Made by a program: the position numbers and the translations under genes. From NCBI GenBank assembly GCA_019454835.1, contig JACFNP010000026.1, positions 1 through 46,656 of the forward strand: a DNA stretch of 46,656 bases, read 5' to 3'. The first letter of the stretch is position 1, and the number at the start of each line of letters is the position of its first letter. The stretch is from Rubellimicrobium sp. (lineage in GTDB: Bacteria > Pseudomonadota > Alphaproteobacteria > Rhodobacterales > Rhodobacteraceae). Below the pieces are notes generated by a model. It saw only the letters and a program-made list of their open reading frames with translations, did no database searches and had not been told where the DNA came from. Of the stretch, positions 8,668-16,313 are shown piece by piece.

Positions 8668-9380
8668 GCCGCCACCACCCAGATCAGCGCCTGCGGCGAA
8701 GCCAGAAGGGCAAAGTCCACCGCCCCGGCCACCATCCTGACCACCGCCGGGATGATGAATGGCAGCAGAAATCCCAAGATCAGGTTAACCTGCGCATCCC
8801 GGTCGACGCGCCGGACCAGATCGCCGCCCGCCGCCGGATCGAACACCGGCAGGTTCACCCAAACGTTGAAGCCCTCGCGGGTCAGTGGCCAGCCCCTGCG
8901 CCACATCGCACCGGCCAGCGCCACCAGCATCAGGATCGAGACGAGATAGCTGAGACCCGCCGCCACCCGCGCCTGCTCCAGCGTCCGGGGATCGACCATG
9001 TCGGTCAGGGTGATCGCCACCAGCCGCACCGGCGAATAGGGGAAATCCAGAAACCCGCTGACCCGCGTGCCGACGAACACCAGCAGCCGCGTCAGGGTCG
9101 ACGGCGTCTCGTCGCCCCGGAAGATCAGCGCCAGCGCGGTGACGGTTGCGAACAGCGCGACGAAGCGGATGCGGTTGAAGGGCGGCGCGTCGCGGAACTC
9201 GACCACCACGGGCCAGGCGGCGCGGTATTCCAGAAACGTCAGCACCCCCGCCATCAGCGCGATCAGGATGACGAACTGGCCGGTATCCTCGCCCGGTCCC
9301 GACAGGATCAGCGCCGGAGTCACCACAAGTGCTGCCATCAGCAGCGCACGCAACAATGCGCCGGACAGACGCCAGATCAT
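8550..9380 (-). CDS. Uncharacterised integral membrane protein
   Basis: I do not recognise a named family. The 276-residue product has about seven hydrophobic segments, for example LLRALLMAALVVTPALIL, FVILIALMAGVLTFLE, YLVSILMLVALAGAM, LGFLLPFIIPAVV and LIWVVAAWAFLPASLL. A polar soluble stretch around 165-195 (GWPLTREGFNVWVNLP) sits between them. The ATG at 9380 is chosen since the first helix follows within ten residues; the frame upstream is Arg/Gly-rich and unlikely to be coded. It overlaps the EEP-family gene and probably forms a unit with it. Confidence 0.75.
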   Translation of the reverse strand: MIWRLSGALLRALLMAALVVTPALILSGPGEDTGQFVILIALMAGVLTFLEYRAAWPVVVEFRDAPPFNRIRFVALFATVTALALIFRGDETPSTLTRLLVFVGTRVSGFLDFPYSPVRLVAITLTDMVDPRTLEQARVAAGLSYLVSILMLVALAGAMWRRGWPLTREGFNVWVNLPVFDPAAGGDLVRRVDRDAQVNLILGFLLPFIIPAVVRMVAGAVDFALLASPQALIWVVAAWAFLPASLLMRGMALMRLAHLIAAQRRREAGDGALGHV

Positions 9381-9705
9381 GTTCCGCCCACCCACTCGCG
9401 GCGCTCCGCCTTGTCGTGGCGGTTCGGCCGGCCGGTTTCCGCCTTGTCGCGGAGATTGCCTCAATCGTGCCATCTTTGTGCCGGATTCACGCCATCCGCG
9501 CAATCGTGCAGCGCCGGTTGTGGCCCGCCGCAGGCGGGATTGTTGCGCAAGTGATACGCGCACACCGCCCGGACCACAACCACGGCGCGCGGGCAACTGA
9601 CGGAAAAATCGGGGAAAATCCAGCCGATCCACAACATCTCGTGGGCAGGATCACCCCCGCCCACCAGACACGGTCGCCCGGACCCCGGCCTTCAGACCCT
9701 TGCCT
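9381..9705. other. Gene-free gap upstream of the membrane-protein gene
   Basis: I see no gene in this 325-bp gap between leuD and the membrane-protein gene. It holds the short direct repeat CTTCAGACCC/CTTCAGACCC at about 9690-9712, reaching the leuD 3' end, and several A-rich patches near 9601-9620 that could belong to a minus-strand promoter. Confidence 0.5.
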
Positions 9706-10311
9706 TCAGACCCACGGGCGCGCGGTCGCGGCCACTTTCTCGTAGGCGGTGATCGCGGCCTCTTTCGCCATGGTCAGGCCGATGTCGTCGAGCCCGTTCA
9801 TCAGGCAATGCTTGCGGAACGGGTCCACCTCGAAGCCGATCTCGGTGCCGTCCGACAGGGTGATGGTCTGGCTTTCCAGATCGACGGACAGCCGCGCGTT
9901 GGACCCTTTCTCGGCGTCCTTCATGCAGAGGTCGCGCTGGTCCTCGGGCAGGACGATGGGCAGGATGCCGTTCTTGAAGCAGTTGTTGTAGAAGATGTCG
10001 GCGAAGCTGGTGGAAATCACGCAGCGGATGCCGAAATCGAGCAGCGCCCAGGGCGCATGTTCACGCGACGAGCCGCAGCCGAAATTGTCGCCCGCAACCA
10101 GAATCCCGGCATGGCGGTATTGCGGACGGTTCAGCACGAAATCCGCAATCTCGGCCCCGTCGGGCGTGTAGCGCATCTCGTCGAACAGGTTCTTGCCCAG
10201 CCCCGTGCGCTTGATCGTCTTGAGGAACTGCTTGGGGATGATCATGTCGGTGTCGATATTGACCAGCGGCATCGGCGCCGCGATTCCGGTCAGTCGGGTG
10301 AATTTTTCCAT
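9706..10311 (-). CDS. leuD: 3-isopropylmalate dehydratase small subunit
   Basis: This 201-residue protein is the swivelling subunit of isopropylmalate isomerase, which converts 2- to 3-isopropylmalate in leucine synthesis with LeuC. The opening residues carry [20 protein letters not shown] and are followed by [15 protein letters not shown], the swivel-loop signature of the LeuD/aconitase family. Length is normal. It lies downstream of leuC, separated by one DUF308-like gene. Confidence 0.95.
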   Translation of the reverse strand: MEKFTRLTGIAAPMPLVNIDTDMIIPKQFLKTIKRTGLGKNLFDEMRYTPDGAEIADFVLNRPQYRHAGILVAGDNFGCGSSREHAPWALLDFGIRCVISTSFADIFYNNCFKNGILPIVLPEDQRDLCMKDAEKGSNARLSVDLESQTITLSDGTEIGFEVDPFRKHCLMNGLDDIGLTMAKEAAITAYEKVAATARPWV

Positions 10312-10314
10312 ATC

Positions 10315-10833
10315 TCAAAGTTCCGTTCTGCGTTTCAACACGACCCCGAGCACAAGCAGCGTTGCGCCTACGGAAATCAGCTCGATGGCCAGCAGGGTGC
10401 CGATCAGGACCGGCGCGGTCAGCAGCGGGGCGAACAGCGCGTAAAGCCCCAGCGCGACCGAGGCGATGCCCGCCACCACCAGCAGCCAGAAGGTGCCGCC
10501 CGCGAACCGGCGCGCGACCATCAGCCGCCCGAGGCCGGACATCACCAGCAACACCCCCACCAGCAACGTCAGCGAGATCAGGCCCGCCAGCGGGTTGGCC
10601 AGCATCCAGACGCCGAGCACCAGCTCGACCAGCCCGAAGAAGGCCACCCAGCCCCGGTGCATGAGCAGGCGGTCCGAGAACGCCCCCCACAGGCCGAATC
10701 CGCCGCTGAAGACCAGCCCCCAGCCGACGAGCAGCGTCACCGTCAGCCCGCTGGCCAGCGGAAAGAGCAGCGCGCCGATCCCGACGACCAGCGCCAGCGT
10801 TCCGGCAATGACGACGAGTGTTGAACCTTTCAT
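10315..10833 (-). CDS. HdeD/DUF308-like membrane protein
   Basis: The 172-residue product consists almost wholly of six hydrophobic segments in pairs, such as LVVIAGTLALVVGIGALLFP, LVELVLGVWMLANP and LLVVAGIASVALGLYALFAP. This repeating GLxxL-x-NP layout is typical of the HdeD/DUF308 family, whose E. coli member is linked to acid resistance. The start at 10833 has GGAGGT spaced correctly, so the longer frame to 10884 is not needed. The stop lies 3 bp before the leuD ATG, and the gene sits between leuC and leuD, so all three are probably one transcript. A role in leucine synthesis is not implied. Confidence 0.85.
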   Translation of the reverse strand: MKGSTLVVIAGTLALVVGIGALLFPLASGLTVTLLVGWGLVFSGGFGLWGAFSDRLLMHRGWVAFFGLVELVLGVWMLANPLAGLISLTLLVGVLLVMSGLGRLMVARRFAGGTFWLLVVAGIASVALGLYALFAPLLTAPVLIGTLLAIELISVGATLLVLGVVLKRRTEL

Positions 10834-10900
10834 CTCGACCTCCGCAGGTGCTTCCCGACCGTCCCGCTCAGGCAGGATCGGCAATGTCTAACGAATTTCG

Positions 10901-10940
10901 CTATACATCGTTATACATCGCTAGACATCGCTATCACATC
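10901..10940. repeat. Four decaying 10-bp tandem repeats at the leuC 3' end
   Basis: CTATACATCG, TTATACATCG, CTAGACATCG and CTATCACATC follow in tandem. The last copy contains the leuC stop codon (10934-10936). This may be replication slippage or a binding-site array; nothing else supports a function. Confidence 0.75.
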
Positions 10941-12340
10941 AGCTCGCGCACATCCGCCAGATGGCCGGTGATGCCCGCTGCCATGGCCATGACCGGGCTC
11001 ATCAGATGGGTGCGGCCGCCGCGACCCTGCCGCCCCTCGAAGTTGCGGTTCGAGGTCGAGGCGCAGCGTTCGCCGGGCGCGAGCTGGTCGGGGTTCATGC
11101 CCAGGCACATCGAACAACCGGCAAGCCGCCATTCAAAGCCCGCGTCGATGAAGACCTGCGCGAGGCCCTCTTCCTCGGCCTGCTTGCGGACGAGGCCCGA
11201 GCCGGGCACCACCATGCCGCGCACCCAGGGGGCCAGCTTGCGGCCCTTCACGACCGCCGCCGCCGCGCGCATGTCCTCGATCCTGCCGTTGGTGCACGAG
11301 CCGAAGAACACCGTGTCGATCCTGATGTCGGTCAGCTTCGTGCCGGGTTCCAGCCCCATGTAGGCGAGCGAACGCCGCGCGGCCTCGACCTTGCCGCCCT
11401 CAAAACTCTCGGGGTCGGGCACCACGCCGGTGATCGGCAGCACGTCCTCGGGCGAGGTGCCCCAGGTGACGACGGGGGCGATGTCCTCGCCGCGGATGGT
11501 GACGACCTTGTCCCAATGGGCGTCATCGTCGGATTTCAGCGTCTGCCACCACGCCAGCGCGGCATCCCAGTCGGCCCCCTTGGGCGCGTGCTTGCGGCCC
11601 TTCACATAGGCGAAGGTCTTTTCGTCGGGCGCGATCAGGCCCGCGCGGGCGCCGCCCTCGATGGCCATGTTGCAGACCGTCATGCGGCCTTCCATCGTGA
11701 GGCTGCGGATCGCCTCGCCCATATATTCGATCACATGGCCGTTGCCGCCCGCCGTGCCGGTATGGCCGATCACCGAAAGCGTGATGTCCTTGGCCGAGAC
11801 ACCCGGCGTCAGGTTGCCGGTGATCTCGACCTTCATGTTCTTCGACTTCTGCTGGATCAGCGTCTGGGTCGCCAGAACATGCTCCACTTCCGATGTGCCG
11901 ATGCCGTGCGCCAGCGCGCCGAAGGCGCCGTGCGTGGCGGTGTGGCTGTCGCCGCACACGACCGTCATGCCCGGCAGGGTCCAGCCCTGTTCGGGGCCGA
12001 CGATATGGACGATGCCCTGCCGGACATCGTTCATCGGGTAGTAGTTGGTGATCCCGAAGTCGCGCGCGTTCTGGTCGAGAACCTCGACCTGGATGCGGCT
12101 TTCCTCGTTTTCGATACCCTCGGCGCGGTCCGGCGTGGTCGGCACGTTGTGGTCGGGCACCGCGATGGTCTTGTCCGGCGCCCGCACCGAACGCCCCGCC
12201 ATGCGCAGCCCTTCAAAGGCCTGCGGCGAGGTCACTTCGTGGATCAGGTGGCGGTCGATGTAGATGAGGCTCGACCCTTCGGGGTCGTCGTGCACGAGAT
12301 GCGCATCCCAGATCTTGTCATAGAGCGTCTTGCCGGACAT
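10934..12340 (-). CDS. leuC: 3-isopropylmalate dehydratase large subunit
   Basis: The 468-residue protein is the [4Fe-4S] subunit of isopropylmalate isomerase. Cluster ligands are visible at Cys349 ([13 protein letters not shown]) and Cys409/Cys412 ([10 protein letters not shown]). [21 protein letters not shown] at about 128-148 is the substrate-binding family signature. It begins [16 protein letters not shown] and has the usual length. GGAGG lies ahead of the ATG. It should pair with LeuD encoded downstream. Confidence 0.96.
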   Translation of the reverse strand: MSGKTLYDKIWDAHLVHDDPEGSSLIYIDRHLIHEVTSPQAFEGLRMAGRSVRAPDKTIAVPDHNVPTTPDRAEGIENEESRIQVEVLDQNARDFGITNYYPMNDVRQGIVHIVGPEQGWTLPGMTVVCGDSHTATHGAFGALAHGIGTSEVEHVLATQTLIQQKSKNMKVEITGNLTPGVSAKDITLSVIGHTGTAGGNGHVIEYMGEAIRSLTMEGRMTVCNMAIEGGARAGLIAPDEKTFAYVKGRKHAPKGADWDAALAWWQTLKSDDDAHWDKVVTIRGEDIAPVVTWGTSPEDVLPITGVVPDPESFEGGKVEAARRSLAYMGLEPGTKLTDIRIDTVFFGSCTNGRIEDMRAAAAVVKGRKLAPWVRGMVVPGSGLVRKQAEEEGLAQVFIDAGFEWRLAGCSMCLGMNPDQLAPGERCASTSNRNFEGRQGRGGRTHLMSPVMAMAAGITGHLADVRELM

Positions 12341-12750
12341 CGGTTCCTCCGGATGGTCTGAACGGGTAGGGGCGAGGGTGCAGGAAGGGCCTGCGCGCGG
12401 GCAGGGTCAGCGGTGCCCGAGTCGCGCCAGCACGCACAGGCGCGCGCCGTGGAACCGCCAGGGCAGCCGGACGCGATCATCCATGTCGAAAACCATCACC
12501 ATGCCGACATGTCTATACCCGCGTGCAGGGCCGGGCAAGCGCCCCTCACGCCTGCTCGCAAAGCAATCGCAGATGCCGAACATACGGCGCGCGGCCCCCG
12601 GATTTCCCTCTTCGGGCGTGCGCAGCACGACCGGCGCCCGCCCCGCCCCCCAGGGCGGGCGCATCCGCGCCCACCCCCGGTGCGGGCGCCGGTCGTGCTG
12701 CCCCAGCGTTGCAACATGCGGGCGGTCGCGCCGGGCATGTGCGATTGCCC
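12341..12750. other. Gene-poor region between leuC and the phosphatase gene
   Basis: This 410-bp stretch holds no recognisable gene. It contains a long structured inverted repeat (12623-12700) and a possible 31-codon minus-strand ORF (12407-12502; MVMVFDMDDR start), which could be a leuC leader peptide but has no clear ribosome site. Confidence 0.5.
12623..12700. terminator. Long GC-rich inverted repeat downstream of the phosphatase gene
   Basis: CAGCACGACCGGCGCCCGC (12623-12641) and its exact complement (12682-12700) form a 19-bp perfect stem. The 40-nt interior can itself fold (CCCGCCC with GGGCGGG). It begins 50 bp past the phosphatase stop on the minus strand. No T-tract follows, so it may be a terminator of the T-less type, an RNA 3' stabiliser or a cruciform. 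Confidence 0.5.
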
Positions 12751-13467
12751 CTAAACCTGCTCGAACCGTGGCGCGCCGTCGCCCAGCACCACCGCTGTCA
12801 GCGGCCCGCCCGACCAGGCGCCGGTGTCGACCATGATGACGCCGCGCGCGATGCGCGGCTCGGGCACGGTGACGTGACCCTGCACCACCCACAGCCCGTC
12901 GCGGCGCGCCTTGCGGCCGCAGTCGGGGTGGCCCCAGATCAGCGCGTCGTCCTGCATTTCGGGCGGCAGCGCCGGGTCGGCGCCCGCATGGGCGACCAGC
13001 ACGTTGCCGCCGTGCCAGAACCGGGGCCGCGCGCGCAGCCAGGCGATGCGGTCCTCGCCCAGCGCCAGTGCCAGCCGGTCGCGCAGCACGGGCAGCCCGG
13101 CGGGCGACAGGTCGCCGCGCACGTCAAGGCTGGCCAGCGTCTGCAACCCGCCGTTGCGCAGCCAGCGCGGCCCCTCGGCCTCGGGCGCGTCAAGGAATCC
13201 CAGAAGCATCGCCTCGTGATTGCCCATCAGCGTGACGATCCCGGCACCCGCCGCAAGATCGAGCACCGCCGCCGAATGGTCCCCCCGGTCGATCAGGTCG
13301 CCGAGCAGGATCACCTGCCCCGGCAGGCGCGGCAGCAGCGAGTCCAGCTTTTCCAGCGCGCCGTGCACGTCGCCGACCACGCTGACGACCTGCCCCGGAT
13401 CGGGCGCGGCCAGCGGCGGGGCGCGGCGGAACAGGCGGGCGAGAAAGGCGGGCAACAGGGCGGGCAT
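12751..13467 (-). CDS. PP1-like serine/threonine phosphatase (metallophosphoesterase)
   Basis: The 238-residue protein carries the dinuclear-metal phosphoesterase motifs in order: GDVHG (32-36), GDLIDRGD (56-63), GNHE (82-85), then late histidines in VLVAHAGADP and VQGHVTVPEP. This is the bacterial PPP set, like phage-lambda phosphatase and the Rhodobacterales proteins of this size. Substrates may be phosphoproteins or small phosphoesters. It diverges from the nucleotidyltransferase/ABC/asparagine-synthase-like set across 120 bp, so a link to that locus is possible but rests only on position. Confidence 0.88.
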   Translation of the reverse strand: MPALLPAFLARLFRRAPPLAAPDPGQVVSVVGDVHGALEKLDSLLPRLPGQVILLGDLIDRGDHSAAVLDLAAGAGIVTLMGNHEAMLLGFLDAPEAEGPRWLRNGGLQTLASLDVRGDLSPAGLPVLRDRLALALGEDRIAWLRARPRFWHGGNVLVAHAGADPALPPEMQDDALIWGHPDCGRKARRDGLWVVQGHVTVPEPRIARGVIMVDTGAWSGGPLTAVVLGDGAPRFEQV

Positions 13468-13587
13468 CGGGCACCGGGCGGCGGATTCGGTAACCGGGGT
13501 CTAGCATGGCGCCACGCCCGTCACCATCGCTGGACGGATCGCGCGCGGCATGAGACAAGGCGCGGTGACCGGGTGGGCGAGGCGTGT

Positions 13588-14676
13588 GTGACGGCAGCAG
13601 AGGACTTGCGGGACACGCTGGCCGCCACGCTGCGGGGCGCGCCGTTCGTCGAAAGCCCCGACCTGCTGGCGGCAGCCGAATATCACGGCACCGGGCCGCT
13701 GATCCTCAGCCTGACCGGCGCCGGGGGGCTGAAGGCGCAGGCGCGCGCCCGCTCGATGTGGGAGCTGCGCCACCTCCATGTGGTCGCGCGCCTGCTGGCC
13801 GCCTTCGATGCGGGCGGCGTGCAGGCCGTGGTCATCAAGGGCACGGCGCTGGCCTATGACCTTTACGACGACGCCGCCCTGCGCCCGAGGGGCGATACCG
13901 ACATCCTCATCCCCCCCGACCATCTGCCGCAGGCGCGCGCAGTGCTGGCCGCGCAGGGCTTCCGTCTGACATATGAAGAAGAAGTGCCCGACGGCTACAC
14001 GCAGGAAGCCTGGACCTTCACGCCGCCCGAAGGGGGCCACAGCCATGACATCGACCTGCACTGGCAGGCGTTCAACGGCGCCTCGCTGGCGGGCCTGATC
14101 CCGGTGGACGAGGCGATGGCCGAGGCGGTCCCCCTGCCCCGCCTTGCCCCGGTCGCCCGCGCGCTGTCGCGGCCGCACGGGCTGCTGCATTCCTGCGTGC
14201 ACCGCGCCCAGCACATCCTCAGCCCCTATTTCGTGGGCGGCGAGGCCCATTACGGCGGCGACCGGCTGATCTGGCTGTGCGACATCGACCGCCTTGCCCG
14301 CGCGCTGACGGCGGCGGAATGGCAGAGCTTCGCCACCCGCGCTGCAGCGCGCGGCATCGGGCCGGTCTGCGCGGGTGCCCTGCACGAGGCCGCGCGCCTG
14401 CTGGATACGCCGCTGCCCGAAGGGCCGATGGCGCGCCTTGCCGCCGCGCCCCCCGGCCCGGTGGCGCGCTATCTGGGATCGCATGACCGCCGCAGCCGGG
14501 CGCTGGCGGACCTGCGGGCCAGCGGCGCGCGCGGGCGCAGCCGCCTGGCTTATCTGCGCGGGCGGCTGTTCCCGCCTGCCGCCGCGATGCGCAGCCAGTA
14601 TCCGCGCAGCCGCCTGCCGCTGGCGGTCCTCTACCTGCGGCGCCTGCTCCGCTTCGCGCGCGGGGCGGGCCTGTGA
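13588..14676 (+). CDS. Nucleotidyltransferase-family protein of a RiPP-type locus
   Basis: The 362-residue product fits the NTP_transf_5 family (PF14907), often found in lasso-peptide and related clusters. The nucleotidyltransferase core is seen as VVIKGTALAYDLYDD (81-95), then RPRGDTDILIPPDHL (99-113) with the two metal-binding aspartates, and later HDIDLHWQAF. The C-terminal third is rich in Ala/Arg. In lasso loci such proteins are thought to tailor the peptide, but the reaction is not well defined. The start is a GTG at 13588 (another GTG at 13573); the longer open frame upstream lies over the phosphatase gene. Its stop overlaps the ABC exporter start (GTGA). Confidence 0.85.
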   Translation: MTAAEDLRDTLAATLRGAPFVESPDLLAAAEYHGTGPLILSLTGAGGLKAQARARSMWELRHLHVVARLLAAFDAGGVQAVVIKGTALAYDLYDDAALRPRGDTDILIPPDHLPQARAVLAAQGFRLTYEEEVPDGYTQEAWTFTPPEGGHSHDIDLHWQAFNGASLAGLIPVDEAMAEAVPLPRLAPVARALSRPHGLLHSCVHRAQHILSPYFVGGEAHYGGDRLIWLCDIDRLARALTAAEWQSFATRAAARGIGPVCAGALHEAARLLDTPLPEGPMARLAAAPPGPVARYLGSHDRRSRALADLRASGARGRSRLAYLRGRLFPPAAAMRSQYPRSRLPLAVLYLRRLLRFARGAGL

Positions 14677-16313
14677 CCCTGCGCCGTATCCTGCGCCTCG
14701 CGCTGCCGTGGCGCTGGCCGATCCTGCTGCTGGTCGCCATGATGCTGGGTCAGTCGCTGGCCTCGCTGGCGGTGCCGTGGTTCGCGGGGCTGCTGGCCGC
14801 CGACGTGCTGTCGGGCGCGTTCGGCACCGACTGGGGGCTGGTGGCGCGGCTGATCGGGCTGCTGGCGCTCGCCTCGGTGCTGACGGTCGGGGCCAGTCTC
14901 GTCTCGGGGCGGGTCGGGCTGTCGATCCTGTCGGACCTGCGCTCGATGGTGCATGACCATGTGATCGGCCTGCCGCTGGGCTTTCATCACGACAGCCGCC
15001 GGGGCGATCTCATGTCGCTGATGACCTGGGAGGTCGGGCGGCTGTCGAACTATCTCACCGGCACGCTGGTCTCGATCCTGCCCGCAGTCGTCACCGCCGC
15101 AGGCGCGATGGTGATGATGGCGCGCATCGACCTGACGCTGGCCATGGTCGTGCCCGTCCTGATCCCGGTGTTCTTCGTCACCAGCCGCCTCATCGGCCGG
15201 CGGCTGCGCGGCCTGTCCACCCGCGTGCAGAAGGCCGAGGCCGAGGTGATGGCGCGCGCGCAGCAGTCGCTCGAAATCCTGCCCGCCATCAAGACCTTCA
15301 CCCGCGAACCCGAGACCACCGCCGCCTATCGCGCCTCGGTCGGGCGGGCGCAGGGCGCGGCCTTTGCCGAGCTTTCGGCCTATGCGGTCATGGGGCCGGT
15401 CACCCAGTTCATCACCGGCGCCGCCGCCGTCATCCTGCTGGCGCTGGCGGGCAAGGCGGTGGGCGGGCGCGACCTGTCGGCCTCGGGCGCGGTGAGCTTC
15501 ATGCTTTACGCCGCACTTCTGACGCGGCCGGTGTCGTCGCTGGTGAATGTCTGGGGCGCGACGCAGGTGGTGCGCGGCGTGCTCGACCGCATGGGGCGGG
15601 TGCTCGACCTTGCCGTGGAAAGCGGCGGCACGGCGCACATCGGGCGCGCGGCGGGCGCGGTCGCGGTGACGGGGGTGCATTTCGCCTATCCCGACCGCCC
15701 CCCGGTGCTGCGCGGGGTGAACCTGCAGGTCGGCGCGGGCGAATGGGTGGCGCTGACCGGCGCGAACGGCGCGGGCAAGAGCACGCTGACCGCGCTGCTG
15801 ATGGGGCTGATGGCGCCCGATGCCGGGGTGATCCGGCTTGACGGTACCGACATCGCCACGCTGGACTTGCGCGACCTGCGCCGCCAGTTCGGCCATGTGC
15901 CGCAACGCCCGCTGCTGTTCGACGGCACGATCCGCGACAACATCGCCTTCGGCCTGCCCGGTGCGACCGACGCGCAGGTGGTGGCCGCCGCCCGCGCCGC
16001 GCAGGCGGATGATTTCGTGCGCAGCCTGCCCGAAGGTTACGACACGATGATCGGCGACGAGGGCGTGCGGCTCTCGGGCGGGCAGAGCCAGCGGGTCGCG
16101 CTGGCCCGCGCCCTGATCAAGGATCCACCGGTGCTGATCCTTGACGAGGCGACCTCGATGTATGACCTCGAAGGCGAAAGCGCCTTCGTCAGCGCCGCCG
16201 AAAGCGCCTTGCGCGGGCGCACGGTGATCCTGATTACCCACCGCCCGGCAACGCTGGCGCTGGCATCAAGGGTGCTGCGGCTGGAGGACGGGCGGTTGCG
16301 AGAGATGGCATGA
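14673..16313 (+). CDS. ABC exporter, fused membrane and ATPase domains
   Basis: The 546-residue protein has an N-terminal six-helix exporter domain (about 15-310; first helix ILLLVAMMLGQSLASLAVPW) and a C-terminal ATPase. Walker A is GANGAGKS (363-370), the signature LSGGQSQR (467-474) and Walker B VLILDEATS (487-495), where the usual SALD is SMYD. There is no N-terminal peptidase domain, as in McjD-type lasso exporters, so leader removal must occur elsewhere. It overlaps its upstream neighbour by GTGA and the asparagine-synthase-like gene by ATGA. Export of the peptide encoded at 18190 is the likely role, by context. Confidence 0.88.
   Translation: MTLRRILRLALPWRWPILLLVAMMLGQSLASLAVPWFAGLLAADVLSGAFGTDWGLVARLIGLLALASVLTVGASLVSGRVGLSILSDLRSMVHDHVIGLPLGFHHDSRRGDLMSLMTWEVGRLSNYLTGTLVSILPAVVTAAGAMVMMARIDLTLAMVVPVLIPVFFVTSRLIGRRLRGLSTRVQKAEAEVMARAQQSLEILPAIKTFTREPETTAAYRASVGRAQGAAFAELSAYAVMGPVTQFITGAAAVILLALAGKAVGGRDLSASGAVSFMLYAALLTRPVSSLVNVWGATQVVRGVLDRMGRVLDLAVESGGTAHIGRAAGAVAVTGVHFAYPDRPPVLRGVNLQVGAGEWVALTGANGAGKSTLTALLMGLMAPDAGVIRLDGTDIATLDLRDLRRQFGHVPQRPLLFDGTIRDNIAFGLPGATDAQVVAAARAAQADDFVRSLPEGYDTMIGDEGVRLSGGQSQRVALARALIKDPPVLILDEATSMYDLEGESAFVSAAESALRGRTVILITHRPATLALASRVLRLEDGRLREMA

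Noticed and set aside
12523-13587. N-terminal extension of the nucleotidyltransferase
   Set aside because: It covers the phosphatase gene on the other strand and has no domain similarity; the frame is open owing to high GC.
13506-13591. Chain of two tiny ORFs (15 and 13 codons) ahead of the nucleotidyltransferase
   Set aside because: The ATGA and GTGA overlaps are neat, but such short ORFs occur by chance and neither has a leader motif.
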